From positions 1-25,145 of the forward strand of contig URGA01000026.1 of the NCBI GenBank assembly GCA_900547275.1: a DNA stretch of 25,145 bases, read 5' to 3'. The notes under the pieces are model-generated. The model saw nothing but the letters and a program-made list of their open reading frames with translations. It was not told where the DNA came from and searched no databases. Positions 16,663 through 24,280 of the stretch are shown here, one piece after another (position 1 is the stretch's first letter; each line of letters begins with the position of its first letter). The DNA comes from an uncultured Oscillospiraceae bacterium. Lineage in GTDB: Bacteria; Bacillota; Clostridia; Oscillospirales; Acutalibacteraceae. A program made the position numbers and the translations under genes.

Positions 16663-17586
16663 ATGAAAATCATAGCGATTTTATTGGCGGTTTTGGTTAT
16701 TGTCGTTGTAGTTACAGTGCCGACCGTTATTTATTACAGAGGCGACTGTTCGGATTATATGCTTTCAGACGAGTTTCGTGAGAGCATAGAAAACGCCGAT
16801 TATTCCAGAAGCGACAGCACCGTAGCCCGTATCATGACCTCAAATCTTTTAGTCCATTACGAGAGCTGGGGCGGATGCGACGCTCACAAGCGCGCGGGAA
16901 TGTTTTTCGAGGTCCTTGATACTTATAAGCCCGACGTTGTGGCGCTTCAGGAAATGAGCGACCAGTGGTTTTGCTGTATTATGCGAAACAAAGGCAGTTA
17001 TAAAATGATACATCCCGTTTCCACCGGAGCGCTTGTAAAAATGACGGCGATAATTTATAACAGCGATACGGTCAATCTGCTTGACAGCGGCGAAATGGCG
17101 TATTCAGAGGGCGACAACTTTCGCCTGAGACGCGTCGTTTGGGGACTTTTTGAGGATAAGAAAACAAAGAAGCAGTATATCGTTAGCTCCACCCACCTTG
17201 ATTTGGTTCGTGAAGGCCAGGAAAAATCCGAACTTAAGGTGATGCAGAGCCAGGTGAAAGAGGAAATATCTCTTTCATCCGACTTGCAGAAAAAGTATTC
17301 CTGCCCCGTTTTTGCCGCAGGAGATTTTAACACGATGGACAACGGCGGATACGATGAGATATATGACGCGCCGACGGTTTATAACCAGTTGGCGTCTTCG
17401 TTGACAGATACTAAGAGTAAGGCAAAAGAACTTACCGCCGGCAATGCAAAGAAAGCTTCATCGCCCACTTATGACCATATTTTTCAGCTGGGAAATGCCC
17501 AGGTAGAAAGATATTCAATTTTGTCTGACAGTTCTATGGCGTCTATGTCAGACCATTATCCCATATTTATTGACGTGGCATTATAG
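16663..17586 (+). CDS. Membrane-anchored endonuclease/exonuclease/phosphatase family protein
   Basis: EEP-fold enzymes are metal-dependent phosphodiesterases or phosphatases acting on DNA, phospholipids or inositol phosphates. From the ATG at 16663 the product has 307 residues. An N-terminal hydrophobic segment (about 3-25) acts as signal peptide or anchor, so the domain should be extracytoplasmic. The catalytic pattern is complete: N61 (TSNL), E97 (LQEM), H178 (SSTHLDL), D221 and N223 (GDFNT), D271-H272 (YDHIF) and the terminal SDH at 296-298. A GAGG site nine bases upstream supports this ATG; a TTG at 16648 with GGAAG before it is an alternative, adding MRKKI. It is first in a pair with a MATE transporter 16 bases downstream. 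The substrate is unknown; a surface nuclease or phospholipase-like role is possible. Confidence 0.88.
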   Translation: MKIIAILLAVLVIVVVVTVPTVIYYRGDCSDYMLSDEFRESIENADYSRSDSTVARIMTSNLLVHYESWGGCDAHKRAGMFFEVLDTYKPDVVALQEMSDQWFCCIMRNKGSYKMIHPVSTGALVKMTAIIYNSDTVNLLDSGEMAYSEGDNFRLRRVVWGLFEDKKTKKQYIVSSTHLDLVREGQEKSELKVMQSQVKEEISLSSDLQKKYSCPVFAAGDFNTMDNGGYDEIYDAPTVYNQLASSLTDTKSKAKELTAGNAKKASSPTYDHIFQLGNAQVERYSILSDSSMASMSDHYPIFIDVAL

Positions 17587-17602
17587 AAAAGAGTGATGAT
17601 TT

Positions 17603-18997
17603 ATGTGCGTCAAAAATAAAAATAAAAAACTCAGCGAGGAAGAACTGATAAAAAAGCAGTACAACGAAATGACTGAAACTCCGGTAAACCGACTGATAGC
17701 CTCGCTTGCTCTGCCCACTGTAATCAGTATGCTCATTACTACTATTTACAATGCGGCGGATACATATTTCGTTTCAAAAATCAATGTCAGCGCCAGCGGC
17801 GCAACAGGCGTTGTGTTTAGTCTGATGGCCGTTTTGCAGGCTTTCGGATTTATGTTCGGCCACGGCTCCGGCAGCTGCATCAGCCGCCGCCTCGGAGCAG
17901 GTAAAGTTGAAGAAGCGCGGAGATATTCGTCAACAGGTTTTTTCCTTTCTATTGTCAGCGGAACGTTAATTCTTGTTTTCGGACTTATTTGGCTTACTCC
18001 TCTTATGCGCCTTTTGGGCAGTACAGATACGATTTTGCCTTACGCCAGAGACTATGGATTTTGGATTTTGCTTGCGGGGCCGGCAATGACAGGCTCCTGC
18101 GTGCTGAATAATATACTTCGTTACGAGGGCAGGGCGTCTCTCGCTATGATCGGGCTTATTTCAGGCGGAATTCTGAATATGATACTTGACCCTGTTTTTA
18201 TCTTCCTTTGCAAAATGGGTATCTCAGGTGCGGGGCTTTCAACGGCTGTTTCCCAGTACATAAGCCTGTTTTTGCTCTTCATAATGTTCAAGATCGGGAA
18301 GACGGAGAGCCGAATGGAGTGGAAATATATCACTCTGAAAATTCCGCTTATTCTTGAGATTGTGCGAACGGGACTGCCGAGCCTTGCACGCCAGGGGCTT
18401 AACAGTTTCTCAAACATGGTGCTAAATCTTTCTGCCGCTGTTTACGGTGACCCGTGTATTGCCGCCATGAGTATTGTAAGCAAGTGTTCAAGCTTTATTT
18501 TCAGCATTGCGCTGGGTATAGGGCAGGGCTTCCAGCCCGTTTCAGCCTTTAACTACGGGGCAAAGAAATTCTCACGTGTAAAAGCGGGAATGAGGTTTAC
18601 CCATGTTTTCGCAACGGCAATAATTACTGTTTTCTCGGTTATCTGCTTTGCGTTTGCGCCGCAGATTGTTCAGTTTTTCCGTTCGGACGCCGAGGTCGTC
18701 AGCATAGGTACAGCCACCCTGCGCTATCTCTGTGTTTCGCTTGTGTTTATGCCCACGATAATGGTGGGAAACATGACTTTCCAAAGTATCGGAAAAACGG
18801 GAAGGGCGTTCTTCCTTTCCTGTACTCAGAACGGACTGTTCTTTATTCCTCTTTTGCTGATACTGCCTCACTTCTTCGGACTTAGAGGGCTTGAGTTTGC
18901 CCAGCCGTGTTCAAATATATTGGCAGCGGCTGTAACGGTTCCGTTCCTAATACAGTTTGTCCGCAAACTGCCGAAAGACGCCGAAAAAAGCAAATAA
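17603..18997 (+). CDS. MATE family efflux transporter
   Basis: MATE transporters expel cationic drugs and metabolites, driven by Na+ or H+. The 464-residue product has a charged N-terminus, then about twelve hydrophobic helices in two MatE repeats. The N-terminal repeat starts with PVNRLIASLALPTVISMLITTIYNAADTYFV, the hallmark of this subfamily. The segments GHGSGSCISRRLGAG and GIGQGFQPVSAFNYGAKK are the corresponding loops of the two repeats. It starts at the ATG at 17603, 16 bases after the EEP gene, and probably shares its transcript. A bidirectional terminator follows. The substrate is unknown. The length and motif pattern match Clostridial members, with no sign of damage. Confidence 0.95.
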   Translation: MCVKNKNKKLSEEELIKKQYNEMTETPVNRLIASLALPTVISMLITTIYNAADTYFVSKINVSASGATGVVFSLMAVLQAFGFMFGHGSGSCISRRLGAGKVEEARRYSSTGFFLSIVSGTLILVFGLIWLTPLMRLLGSTDTILPYARDYGFWILLAGPAMTGSCVLNNILRYEGRASLAMIGLISGGILNMILDPVFIFLCKMGISGAGLSTAVSQYISLFLLFIMFKIGKTESRMEWKYITLKIPLILEIVRTGLPSLARQGLNSFSNMVLNLSAAVYGDPCIAAMSIVSKCSSFIFSIALGIGQGFQPVSAFNYGAKKFSRVKAGMRFTHVFATAIITVFSVICFAFAPQIVQFFRSDAEVVSIGTATLRYLCVSLVFMPTIMVGNMTFQSIGKTGRAFFLSCTQNGLFFIPLLLILPHFFGLRGLEFAQPCSNILAAAVTVPFLIQFVRKLPKDAEKSK

Positions 18998-19006
18998 TAG
19001 CTGTAA

Positions 19007-19043
19007 AAAAAGACCTGACTTGCTTAGCAAGCCGGGTCTTTTT
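19007..19043. terminator. Bidirectional terminator between MATE and pseudosortase genes
   Basis: A 17-base stem, interrupted by one mismatch and a G-T pair, runs 19007-19023 with 19027-19043, with a TTA loop. The TTTTT at its right end serves the plus strand; the AAAAAAA on the left gives a T-run for the minus strand. It closes both the MATE and the sortase-like genes. Confidence 0.9.
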
Positions 19044-19051
19044 GTCAATAA

Positions 19052-20242
19052 TTATTTTGTGTAGTCTTTTATGTTTTGCTGGGATGTTTCTTCGCCGTCT
19101 TTTATAAGTATTTCAGGATACCATTTTGACGAAAGTGCATACGGATTTTTTTCGCCAAGGATGTCGCAAATAGCCTGTGGATAGTGGGGATGCTTATTGT
19201 CCTCGGCAATGACGTCGCTTTTAGAACTGTCCTGCATTACGCAGACGAGAACGAAGCGAAATCCCTCGTATTTTCTGCTTTCAACAGAAACTGTCAGCAG
19301 TTTGTCGTTTTTTGTAAGCGTGTATCCCGTATCATACATAAACCTGTTGGTGAGGCGGTCAAAGTAATTCTTATAACTTTCAGAAGTCATTTCGTACGTT
19401 ACGTTGTACGGAAAAACGTAACCGTTGTCGTCTTTGGGATCTGTGTTGGTGTAAAACGCACCGAGAATGCGCCATCTCTGCTTCTGGAACATTGAGTCAT
19501 ACTGGATGAAGCAACCCGTGTTGTTGCAAGCCTGTGCGTCCTGGTAAGCGCTCTCAATATCGCCAAGCTGATCGGCTGTGCCGTAAATCACCGTGTTAAA
19601 GCCAAATTCCATAAAGTCACACGTAATATCTATGTAAGGAGACGAAGTGGTCGCCGTTTTTGTTACGGGGATCGGTGTGTCCGAATTTCCGTAATTGAGA
19701 AATCCTGCAAGGTTTTGGTTTTCGCCGTAAGCGTCGCAGTATTCCTCAAGCATTCCGTCAGGAAAACTTATGGAATATTTTTCCTCATACGGTTTTAGAT
19801 AAGCGTTGGCGTTGCTTTTGTTTATGAAAACGATGAGAAGTATGACGGCGACTATTAAAACAACCGCACCAGCCGCAATAAGTACGCCTTTGAGAGCCTT
19901 TTTGTCCTTCTCGGACAGAGGCTTTCTTTCTCTTGGCGCTTTTTCTTTTTGCTTTTTCTCCTGTGGTGACTTTTCTTTGGAGAATTTCGCTTTCTGCTGC
20001 TTTTTATCCGCTTTTGGCTTTTTGGCAAATGAAAGATGCTTTTTTTCTTTCTTTTCTGCCTTTTCGCCGTTTTCTTCCGAAGCGTTGCCTTCTGTAATTT
20101 CTTTTTCAGCCGCATTTTCAGGCGGCTCAATATCAGGCGGTGCAACTTTGCTCTCGGAATTGTTGCGGCTTTTCAGTTCGCTTTGTAATTCGGATAAGAT
20201 TTTGTCAATTTCGTCAGGCTGTCTGTCTTTTTCGTCTTTCAT
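19052..20242 (-). CDS. Sortase B-like membrane protein lacking catalytic His and Cys
   Basis: The 396-residue product has an acidic then very Lys-rich cytoplasmic N-terminus (about 1-118), a transmembrane helix (119-141), and an extracellular domain that aligns by eye with class B sortases. The tail-helix-domain layout is also that of sortases. Sortase B has NTIIYGHNM; here 216-222 reads NTVIYGT, putting Thr222 in place of the catalytic His. Sortase B has DKIITLSTC followed by a conserved Arg; here KLLTVSVE at 314-321 puts Glu321 in place of Cys, with Arg329 (GFRFVLV) kept. RWRILGAFYTNT fits the strand before the sixth loop. It is therefore probably a pseudosortase, not a transpeptidase. It overlaps thiI by 4 bases and ends the operon. 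I am fairly sure of the fold; if it is wrong, this is an unidentified type II membrane protein. Confidence 0.65.
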   Translation of the reverse strand: MKDEKDRQPDEIDKILSELQSELKSRNNSESKVAPPDIEPPENAAEKEITEGNASEENGEKAEKKEKKHLSFAKKPKADKKQQKAKFSKEKSPQEKKQKEKAPRERKPLSEKDKKALKGVLIAAGAVVLIVAVILLIVFINKSNANAYLKPYEEKYSISFPDGMLEEYCDAYGENQNLAGFLNYGNSDTPIPVTKTATTSSPYIDITCDFMEFGFNTVIYGTADQLGDIESAYQDAQACNNTGCFIQYDSMFQKQRWRILGAFYTNTDPKDDNGYVFPYNVTYEMTSESYKNYFDRLTNRFMYDTGYTLTKNDKLLTVSVESRKYEGFRFVLVCVMQDSSKSDVIAEDNKHPHYPQAICDILGEKNPYALSSKWYPEILIKDGEETSQQNIKDYTK

Positions 20243-21414
20243 GCTTTAATGACAATCCTTTTCGCGTTATTTACTGCTCTTTCCATCATTGCCTCAAGAT
20301 CCTGCATTTTGCTTTCTGCTTTTATTATGTCGCCGACTTTCGGCTTCGTTTTAGGATGCTTGGGGGTGAATACGGTACAGCAGTCTTCGTATGGTTCTAT
20401 TGAAGTTTCAAATGTGTCAATTTTGCGGGAAATGGCAATGATCTCGTCCTTGTCCATTCCAATACACGGACGGAACACAGGCATATCCACTGCGCAGTCG
20501 GTGCAGGCAAGGGCGTAAACAGTCTGGCTTGCCACCTGACCTACAGATTCTCCTGTAATAAGAGCGGAACATTTCTGCTGGCGGGCGATGCGCTCGCTTA
20601 TCATCATCATTACTCGGCGCATAATAATCGTGAAGTATTCTTCAGGGCATAAATCACGGATCTGTTCCTGGATTTCGGTAAACGGAACAACGAAAGTCGT
20701 AATCCAGCCGCTGTAACGGGCTACTTTTTTCAGCAGGTCCATTACTTTCATCTCTGCCAGTTCGCTGGTGTAAGGCGGAGAAGCAAAATGGATTGCGCAA
20801 AGTTCTATTCCGCGCTTTGCCATCATGTATGAGGCAACGGGGGAATCAATTCCGCCGCTGATAAGAACAGCCGCTCTTCCTCCTGTTCCCGTCGGCATTC
20901 CGCCTGCTCCGTGGATATTGTTGCCTCGGATAAACGCGTAGCGGTCGCGGATTTCAACCGTAACAGTTATGTCAGGATTATGCACGTCAACTTTAAGATG
21001 ACGGAAATTGCGCAGCAGGTGAGCGCCTACTTCGCGGCATATCTCAGGAGACTTCAGCGCAAATTTCTTGTCGCTGCGCTTTGCTTCAACTTTGAAAGTT
21101 GAAGCGTCTGAAAGCTCATCTCTAAGATATTCCACGGCAGTGCGTTTGATGTCGTTCATATCTTTTTCGCATACCGCAGCGCGGGAAAGCGCCGCAATGC
21201 CGAAAACTCTCGTGAGAGCGTCAACTGCGTCGTCCAGGTCGATATCCTCGTCCTCCGGCTCAACCATTATGGTGGACTGGCTTTTGGTAAAGTTGAAAGT
21301 GCCGAGCTGTGCCAGGTGGCGGCGCATATTTTTTATCAGCACGTCCTCAAATGAACTTCTGTTAAGCCCTTTAAGAGCGAGTTCTCCGTTTTTAATAAGT
21401 ACGATTTCTTTCAT
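20239..21414 (-). CDS. thiI: tRNA 4-thiouridine synthase ThiI
   Basis: ThiI adenylates uridine 8 of tRNA and transfers sulfur to make 4-thiouridine; it can also feed thiamine thiazole synthesis. The 391-residue product has an N-terminal ferredoxin-like segment (MKEIVLIKNGELALKG), a THUMP domain (about 60-165) and the PP-loop ATP pyrophosphatase domain with SGGIDS at 186-191. ALITGESVGQVASQT and PCIGMDKDEI follow. It lacks the C-terminal rhodanese domain of the E. coli enzyme, as do most Firmicute forms, which fits use of a dedicated desulfurase. That desulfurase gene lies 9 bases upstream. The stop overlaps the start of the pseudosortase gene (ATGA). Confidence 0.97.
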   Translation of the reverse strand: MKEIVLIKNGELALKGLNRSSFEDVLIKNMRRHLAQLGTFNFTKSQSTIMVEPEDEDIDLDDAVDALTRVFGIAALSRAAVCEKDMNDIKRTAVEYLRDELSDASTFKVEAKRSDKKFALKSPEICREVGAHLLRNFRHLKVDVHNPDITVTVEIRDRYAFIRGNNIHGAGGMPTGTGGRAAVLISGGIDSPVASYMMAKRGIELCAIHFASPPYTSELAEMKVMDLLKKVARYSGWITTFVVPFTEIQEQIRDLCPEEYFTIIMRRVMMMISERIARQQKCSALITGESVGQVASQTVYALACTDCAVDMPVFRPCIGMDKDEIIAISRKIDTFETSIEPYEDCCTVFTPKHPKTKPKVGDIIKAESKMQDLEAMMERAVNNAKRIVIKA

Positions 21415-21423
21415 TTTTTATTC

Positions 21424-22560
21424 CTATTCTTTCGGGTGTTTTTCGATTAACTCTGTAAGCGCGGAAATTAAGGCGTCTATGTCCTCTTTCGTGTTAAACC
21501 TTGACAGGCTTATTCTTATTGATTTATCAATAACGTCGTCTGCAAGACCCATTGCGGTAAGCACATGGCTACGTTTTCCTTTTGCGCAGGCGGAACCGCT
21601 GCTGACGAATATTCCGTAATTAGCGCTGAGTTCCTGGATTATCGTCTGGCTGCGCATAAATGTGGGGATGCAGATATTGATAATATAAGGCGAAGCGTCG
21701 TTTGCGCTGTTAAACTTTATTCCGTCAATTTTCTTAAGTTCTGCCTGGGCGTATTCGTTTATTTCCTTGATTTTCCTGCTCTGTTCGCTTAGAGACGGAA
21801 GACAGCTAACCGCCGCACCGAAACCGCCTATAAGGGGTGATGGTTCGGTGCCGGGGCGAATTTTCTTTTCCTGCTCTCCGCCGAATGTCCGCGGCAGAAT
21901 TCTTGCGCCTTTGCGTATATAAAGAGCGCCGACGCCTTTCGGTCCGTGAATTTTGTGGGCGGTAATCGTTACAAGATCAGCGCCGAGTTTTGCGGGACGT
22001 ACGGGAACTTTTCCGAATGCCTGGACGCAGTCAATGTGAATAAGTGCAGGCGCCTTTGCTCTTTTTACGGCTTTGCTTATATGTGAGACGGGCATAACCG
22101 AGCCAACCTCGTTGTTTATCATCATTATTGAAACGAGTATTGTATCGCCGTTTATTGCTTCGTCTATCTGTTCTTCGGTAATTCTGCCGTAACTGTCGGG
22201 CATAAGGCGTATTACTTCAAAGCCCTCTTTTTCCAGTTCGTCAATAGTCTGAAGCACGCTTTCGTGCTCAATTGCGGTTGTAACTATTCGGTTGCCTTTG
22301 CGGCGGTTAGCGTGAGCCGCGCCGAAAAGTGCAAGGTTGTTTGCTTCTGTGCCGCCTGAGGTGAAGAAAATCTCATCTTTTTCAGCGCCAAGAGCGTCGG
22401 CTATTGCCTGACGGGCTGAGATGACTTCTTTCATTGCCTCAATCCCAGGTCCGTGAAGACTTGAGGGATTGGCATAGTGCTCTGTCAGCATATCGCTGAC
22501 GGCTTTAACGCATTCTTCGCACGGCTTTGTTGTTGCCGCGTTGTCAAGATATATGTGCAT
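21424..22560 (-). CDS. Cysteine desulfurase (NifS/IscS family, ThiI partner)
   Basis: This PLP enzyme takes sulfur from L-cysteine as a persulfide. The 378-residue product has the family features: DNAATT at 6-11, SGGTEANN at 68-75, His99 in AIEHES, a PLP-lysine at K203 in the TAHKIHG segment, and the mobile-loop catalytic Cys325 in SSGSACAKGK. The loop sequence and its place just upstream of thiI match the thiI-associated NifZ type of Bacillus, so it probably supplies sulfur to ThiI rather than to Fe-S assembly. The ATG directly follows the TAA of the upstream HAD-Nudix gene with no gap (TAAATG), so it depends on coupled translation. There is no adjacent Fe-S scaffold gene. Confidence 0.94.
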   Translation of the reverse strand: MHIYLDNAATTKPCEECVKAVSDMLTEHYANPSSLHGPGIEAMKEVISARQAIADALGAEKDEIFFTSGGTEANNLALFGAAHANRRKGNRIVTTAIEHESVLQTIDELEKEGFEVIRLMPDSYGRITEEQIDEAINGDTILVSIMMINNEVGSVMPVSHISKAVKRAKAPALIHIDCVQAFGKVPVRPAKLGADLVTITAHKIHGPKGVGALYIRKGARILPRTFGGEQEKKIRPGTEPSPLIGGFGAAVSCLPSLSEQSRKIKEINEYAQAELKKIDGIKFNSANDASPYIINICIPTFMRSQTIIQELSANYGIFVSSGSACAKGKRSHVLTAMGLADDVIDKSIRISLSRFNTKEDIDALISALTELIEKHPKE

Positions 22561-23736
22561 TTACTTTTTCAGTTCCTTTAACTTGAATATGGCGACGATG
22601 GTCTTTGCGTCCTTGATCTCACCGCTCATTATTTTATCTACCGCTTCGTTTATCGGCATACGGACAATGTCAAGATATTCGCTTTCGTCCAAATGCTGTT
22701 CGCCGAAAGTCAGCCCCGTTGCGCCGAAAAGACGAATAATTTCACTGCAGTAGCCGGGAGTGGGATAAATTTCTCCCAGAGAGAAATAATTTTCCGGAGT
22801 TGCTCCGCATTCTTCTTTAAATTCCCTAAGTCCGGCTTTTGCGGGATCTTCGCCTTTTTCAAGTTTTCCTGCGGGAATTTCATAGATTATCTCTTTGTAA
22901 GGATAGCGAAATTGCCTTACAAGAACTATCTCGTCGTTTTCAGTCAGTCCTGCAACTGCAACGCCGCCGGGATGGTCTACTATCTCTCTCTTTTCAGTTT
23001 TACCGTCAACCATTGTTACGGTGTCGCAGTGAACGGTGATAATTTTGCCGTTGAAAATTCCGCCGTATTCTTCAGTCTGCTCAAAAAATCCAAGAGCAAT
23101 AGCTTCAATATCGCTGATTTTTTCAGCCATGAATTTGGCTCCGGTTTCTATGAACTCGAATTTTGAGCCGTAGCCCCAGAGCACTCCGGCGCAGTCAATG
23201 TGATTTTCGTTTGCTCCGTTAACGTCGTAATTTTTGTCTCCGACCATAAGCGTATCGGAAGCGTCGGCGCCAAGTTCTTTCATACAGCGGCCGATTATGC
23301 TCGCCTTTGACTCGCAGTCGGTTTTGAATGAAACACCGCATACGCAGTCAAAATAATCTCTTATTTTGAAATGCTCCAGCAGTTCCTCGATGTAGTGGGT
23401 CGGTTTTGAAGAAGCAATGGCGATGCGGATATTGTCTTTTTTCAGACTTTTAAGCAGGTCTTCAATACCGTCGTACAGCTTGCTTTCTTTGATTATAGCG
23501 TCGTTGTAGCGTTCGCGGTATTTCTGAACCAGCTTTTGTGCTGTCTGAATATCTGCGTTGAATTTTTCCTGAAATGTTACAAGAAGGGGAGGACCGATAA
23601 AACAGCGCAGTTCCTGAAAATCGTCAGGCACTTTAAAGCCGTATGCTTCCAGCGCGTAGGCTGCGCTTTTCATTATTCCTTCTCCGGTGTCGCAGATTGT
23701 CCCGTCAAAGTCGAAAATCACATTTGAATATCTCAT
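22561..23736 (-). CDS. Bifunctional HAD phosphatase - Nudix hydrolase fusion
   Basis: One continuous 391-residue frame joins two enzymes. Residues 1 to about 215 form a HAD phosphatase of the phosphoglycolate phosphatase/PpaX type: DFDGT with D9 and D11, a helical cap, SSK at 109-111, and GDKNYD at 166-171. Residues about 228-391 form a Nudix domain of the ADP-ribose pyrophosphatase kind, preceded by PGGVAVAG: the Nudix box runs from G290 through E296, R304-E305, E308-E309 and G311. It is followed by YPTPGYCSE, typical of ADP-ribose hydrolases. The fusion would combine dephosphorylation with nucleoside-diphosphate hydrolysis, perhaps nucleotide housecleaning, but substrates are unknown. It overlaps the thioesterase gene by 4 bases and abuts the desulfurase gene. 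Confidence 0.93.
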   Translation of the reverse strand: MRYSNVIFDFDGTICDTGEGIMKSAAYALEAYGFKVPDDFQELRCFIGPPLLVTFQEKFNADIQTAQKLVQKYRERYNDAIIKESKLYDGIEDLLKSLKKDNIRIAIASSKPTHYIEELLEHFKIRDYFDCVCGVSFKTDCESKASIIGRCMKELGADASDTLMVGDKNYDVNGANENHIDCAGVLWGYGSKFEFIETGAKFMAEKISDIEAIALGFFEQTEEYGGIFNGKIITVHCDTVTMVDGKTEKREIVDHPGGVAVAGLTENDEIVLVRQFRYPYKEIIYEIPAGKLEKGEDPAKAGLREFKEECGATPENYFSLGEIYPTPGYCSEIIRLFGATGLTFGEQHLDESEYLDIVRMPINEAVDKIMSGEIKDAKTIVAIFKLKELKK

Positions 23737-24122
23737 TTGGCTTCAACCTTTCTGAGAAATTTTTCACTGTTTACAACAAAGCGTTCGATTGTTCCGCTTC
23801 CGATAAGTTCGCCGTTGTTGTCTTTTGCAACGACGTCAAAAACAAGCTTTCTTCCATCTATAGTAGTGAGGTTTGCGCAGGCGGTGACAACGGTTCCAAT
23901 TCCGCTGGCTTTGCAGTGGGTAATGTCCATTGCGGTGCCTACAGTTGTTTCGTCTTCGTCAAGATACTCCGCGATTGCTTCGCAGGTTGCTTTTTCCATC
24001 AGGGCAATCATAAATGGACTGCCGAATACCGGCAGTGAGCCTGATTCTGCTGCAAGCGCCGTATTAGTTGCGTTAACAATGGTCAGCGCTTCGCCTTTGA
24101 TTTCAGTCTTAATGGCTTTCAT
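23733..24122 (-). CDS. Hotdog thioesterase, FlK-like
   Basis: This 129-residue protein has the hotdog thioesterase pattern seen in fluoroacetyl-CoA thioesterase-like proteins. PVFGSPFMIALMEKA places Ser35 where FlK has its catalytic Thr and keeps Glu43. The GTAMDITHCKASGIG segment keeps the catalytic His69, and a C-terminal GSGTIERFVV strand follows. It probably hydrolyses a short acyl-CoA; fluoroacetate specificity should not be assumed, because family members in Clostridia have no shown link to it. An excellent GAGGAG site precedes the ATG. It is first in the five-gene operon, with a hairpin in the leader and a good promoter upstream. The link to the sulfur-relay genes downstream is not explained. 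Confidence 0.88.
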   Translation of the reverse strand: MKAIKTEIKGEALTIVNATNTALAAESGSLPVFGSPFMIALMEKATCEAIAEYLDEDETTVGTAMDITHCKASGIGTVVTACANLTTIDGRKLVFDVVAKDNNGELIGSGTIERFVVNSEKFLRKVEAK

Positions 24123-24138
24123 GGCGTATTCTCCTCAG

Positions 24139-24156
24139 AGGCGGATTTTTCCGCCT
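24139..24156 (-). promoter_or_regulatory. Leader hairpin just before the thioesterase RBS
   Basis: AGGCGG and CCGCCT form a perfect six-base stem with a six-base AT loop, immediately upstream of the GAGGAG site in the thioesterase leader. It could modulate translation, but is short and could be coincidental. Confidence 0.35.
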
Positions 24157-24175
24157 ATAATTTTTACGGTTAAAT

Positions 24176-24204
24176 ATTATAACACATCCTTTCAGCATAT
24201 ACAA
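24176..24204 (-). promoter_or_regulatory. Promoter of the thioesterase-pseudosortase operon
   Basis: TTGTAT (24199-24204), a 17-base spacer and a perfect TATAAT (24176-24181) lie on the minus strand. The -10 is preceded by TGTGT, giving an extended -10 form. It drives the five-gene operon. Confidence 0.75.
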
Positions 24205-24226
24205 TTATAAAGAATAAAATAATCAG

Positions 24227-24255
24227 TGTACATGGGCCTTTTTCTGTGTTATAAT
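24227..24255 (+). promoter_or_regulatory. Promoter of the DUF1624 acyltransferase gene
   Basis: TGTACA (24227-24232), a 17-base spacer and a perfect TATAAT (24250-24255) preceded by TGTGT lie on the plus strand. Transcription should begin near 24262, which rules out a start codon at 24257 and supports the TTG at 24281. Confidence 0.75.
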
Positions 24256-24280
24256 TTTGTATCATAAAGGCGGTGACGAA

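Noticed and set aside
13321..18997. Drug-resistance island of ABC, NSS and MATE transporters
   Set aside because: The genes fall into two separate units with their own terminator and promoter and have ordinary family sequences; no resistance determinant or mobility gene is present.
19806..20249. Plus-strand 147-residue frame opposite the sortase-like gene
   Set aside because: It is antisense to the Lys/Glu-rich tail and anchor; its Phe/Ser-rich composition is a mirror of that coding bias, and no ribosome binding site is seen.
24257..24280. Start of the DUF1624 gene at the TTG at 24257
   Set aside because: It sits just after the -10 box, upstream of the predicted transcript start, and has no RBS; the TTG at 24281 has AAGGCGG before it.
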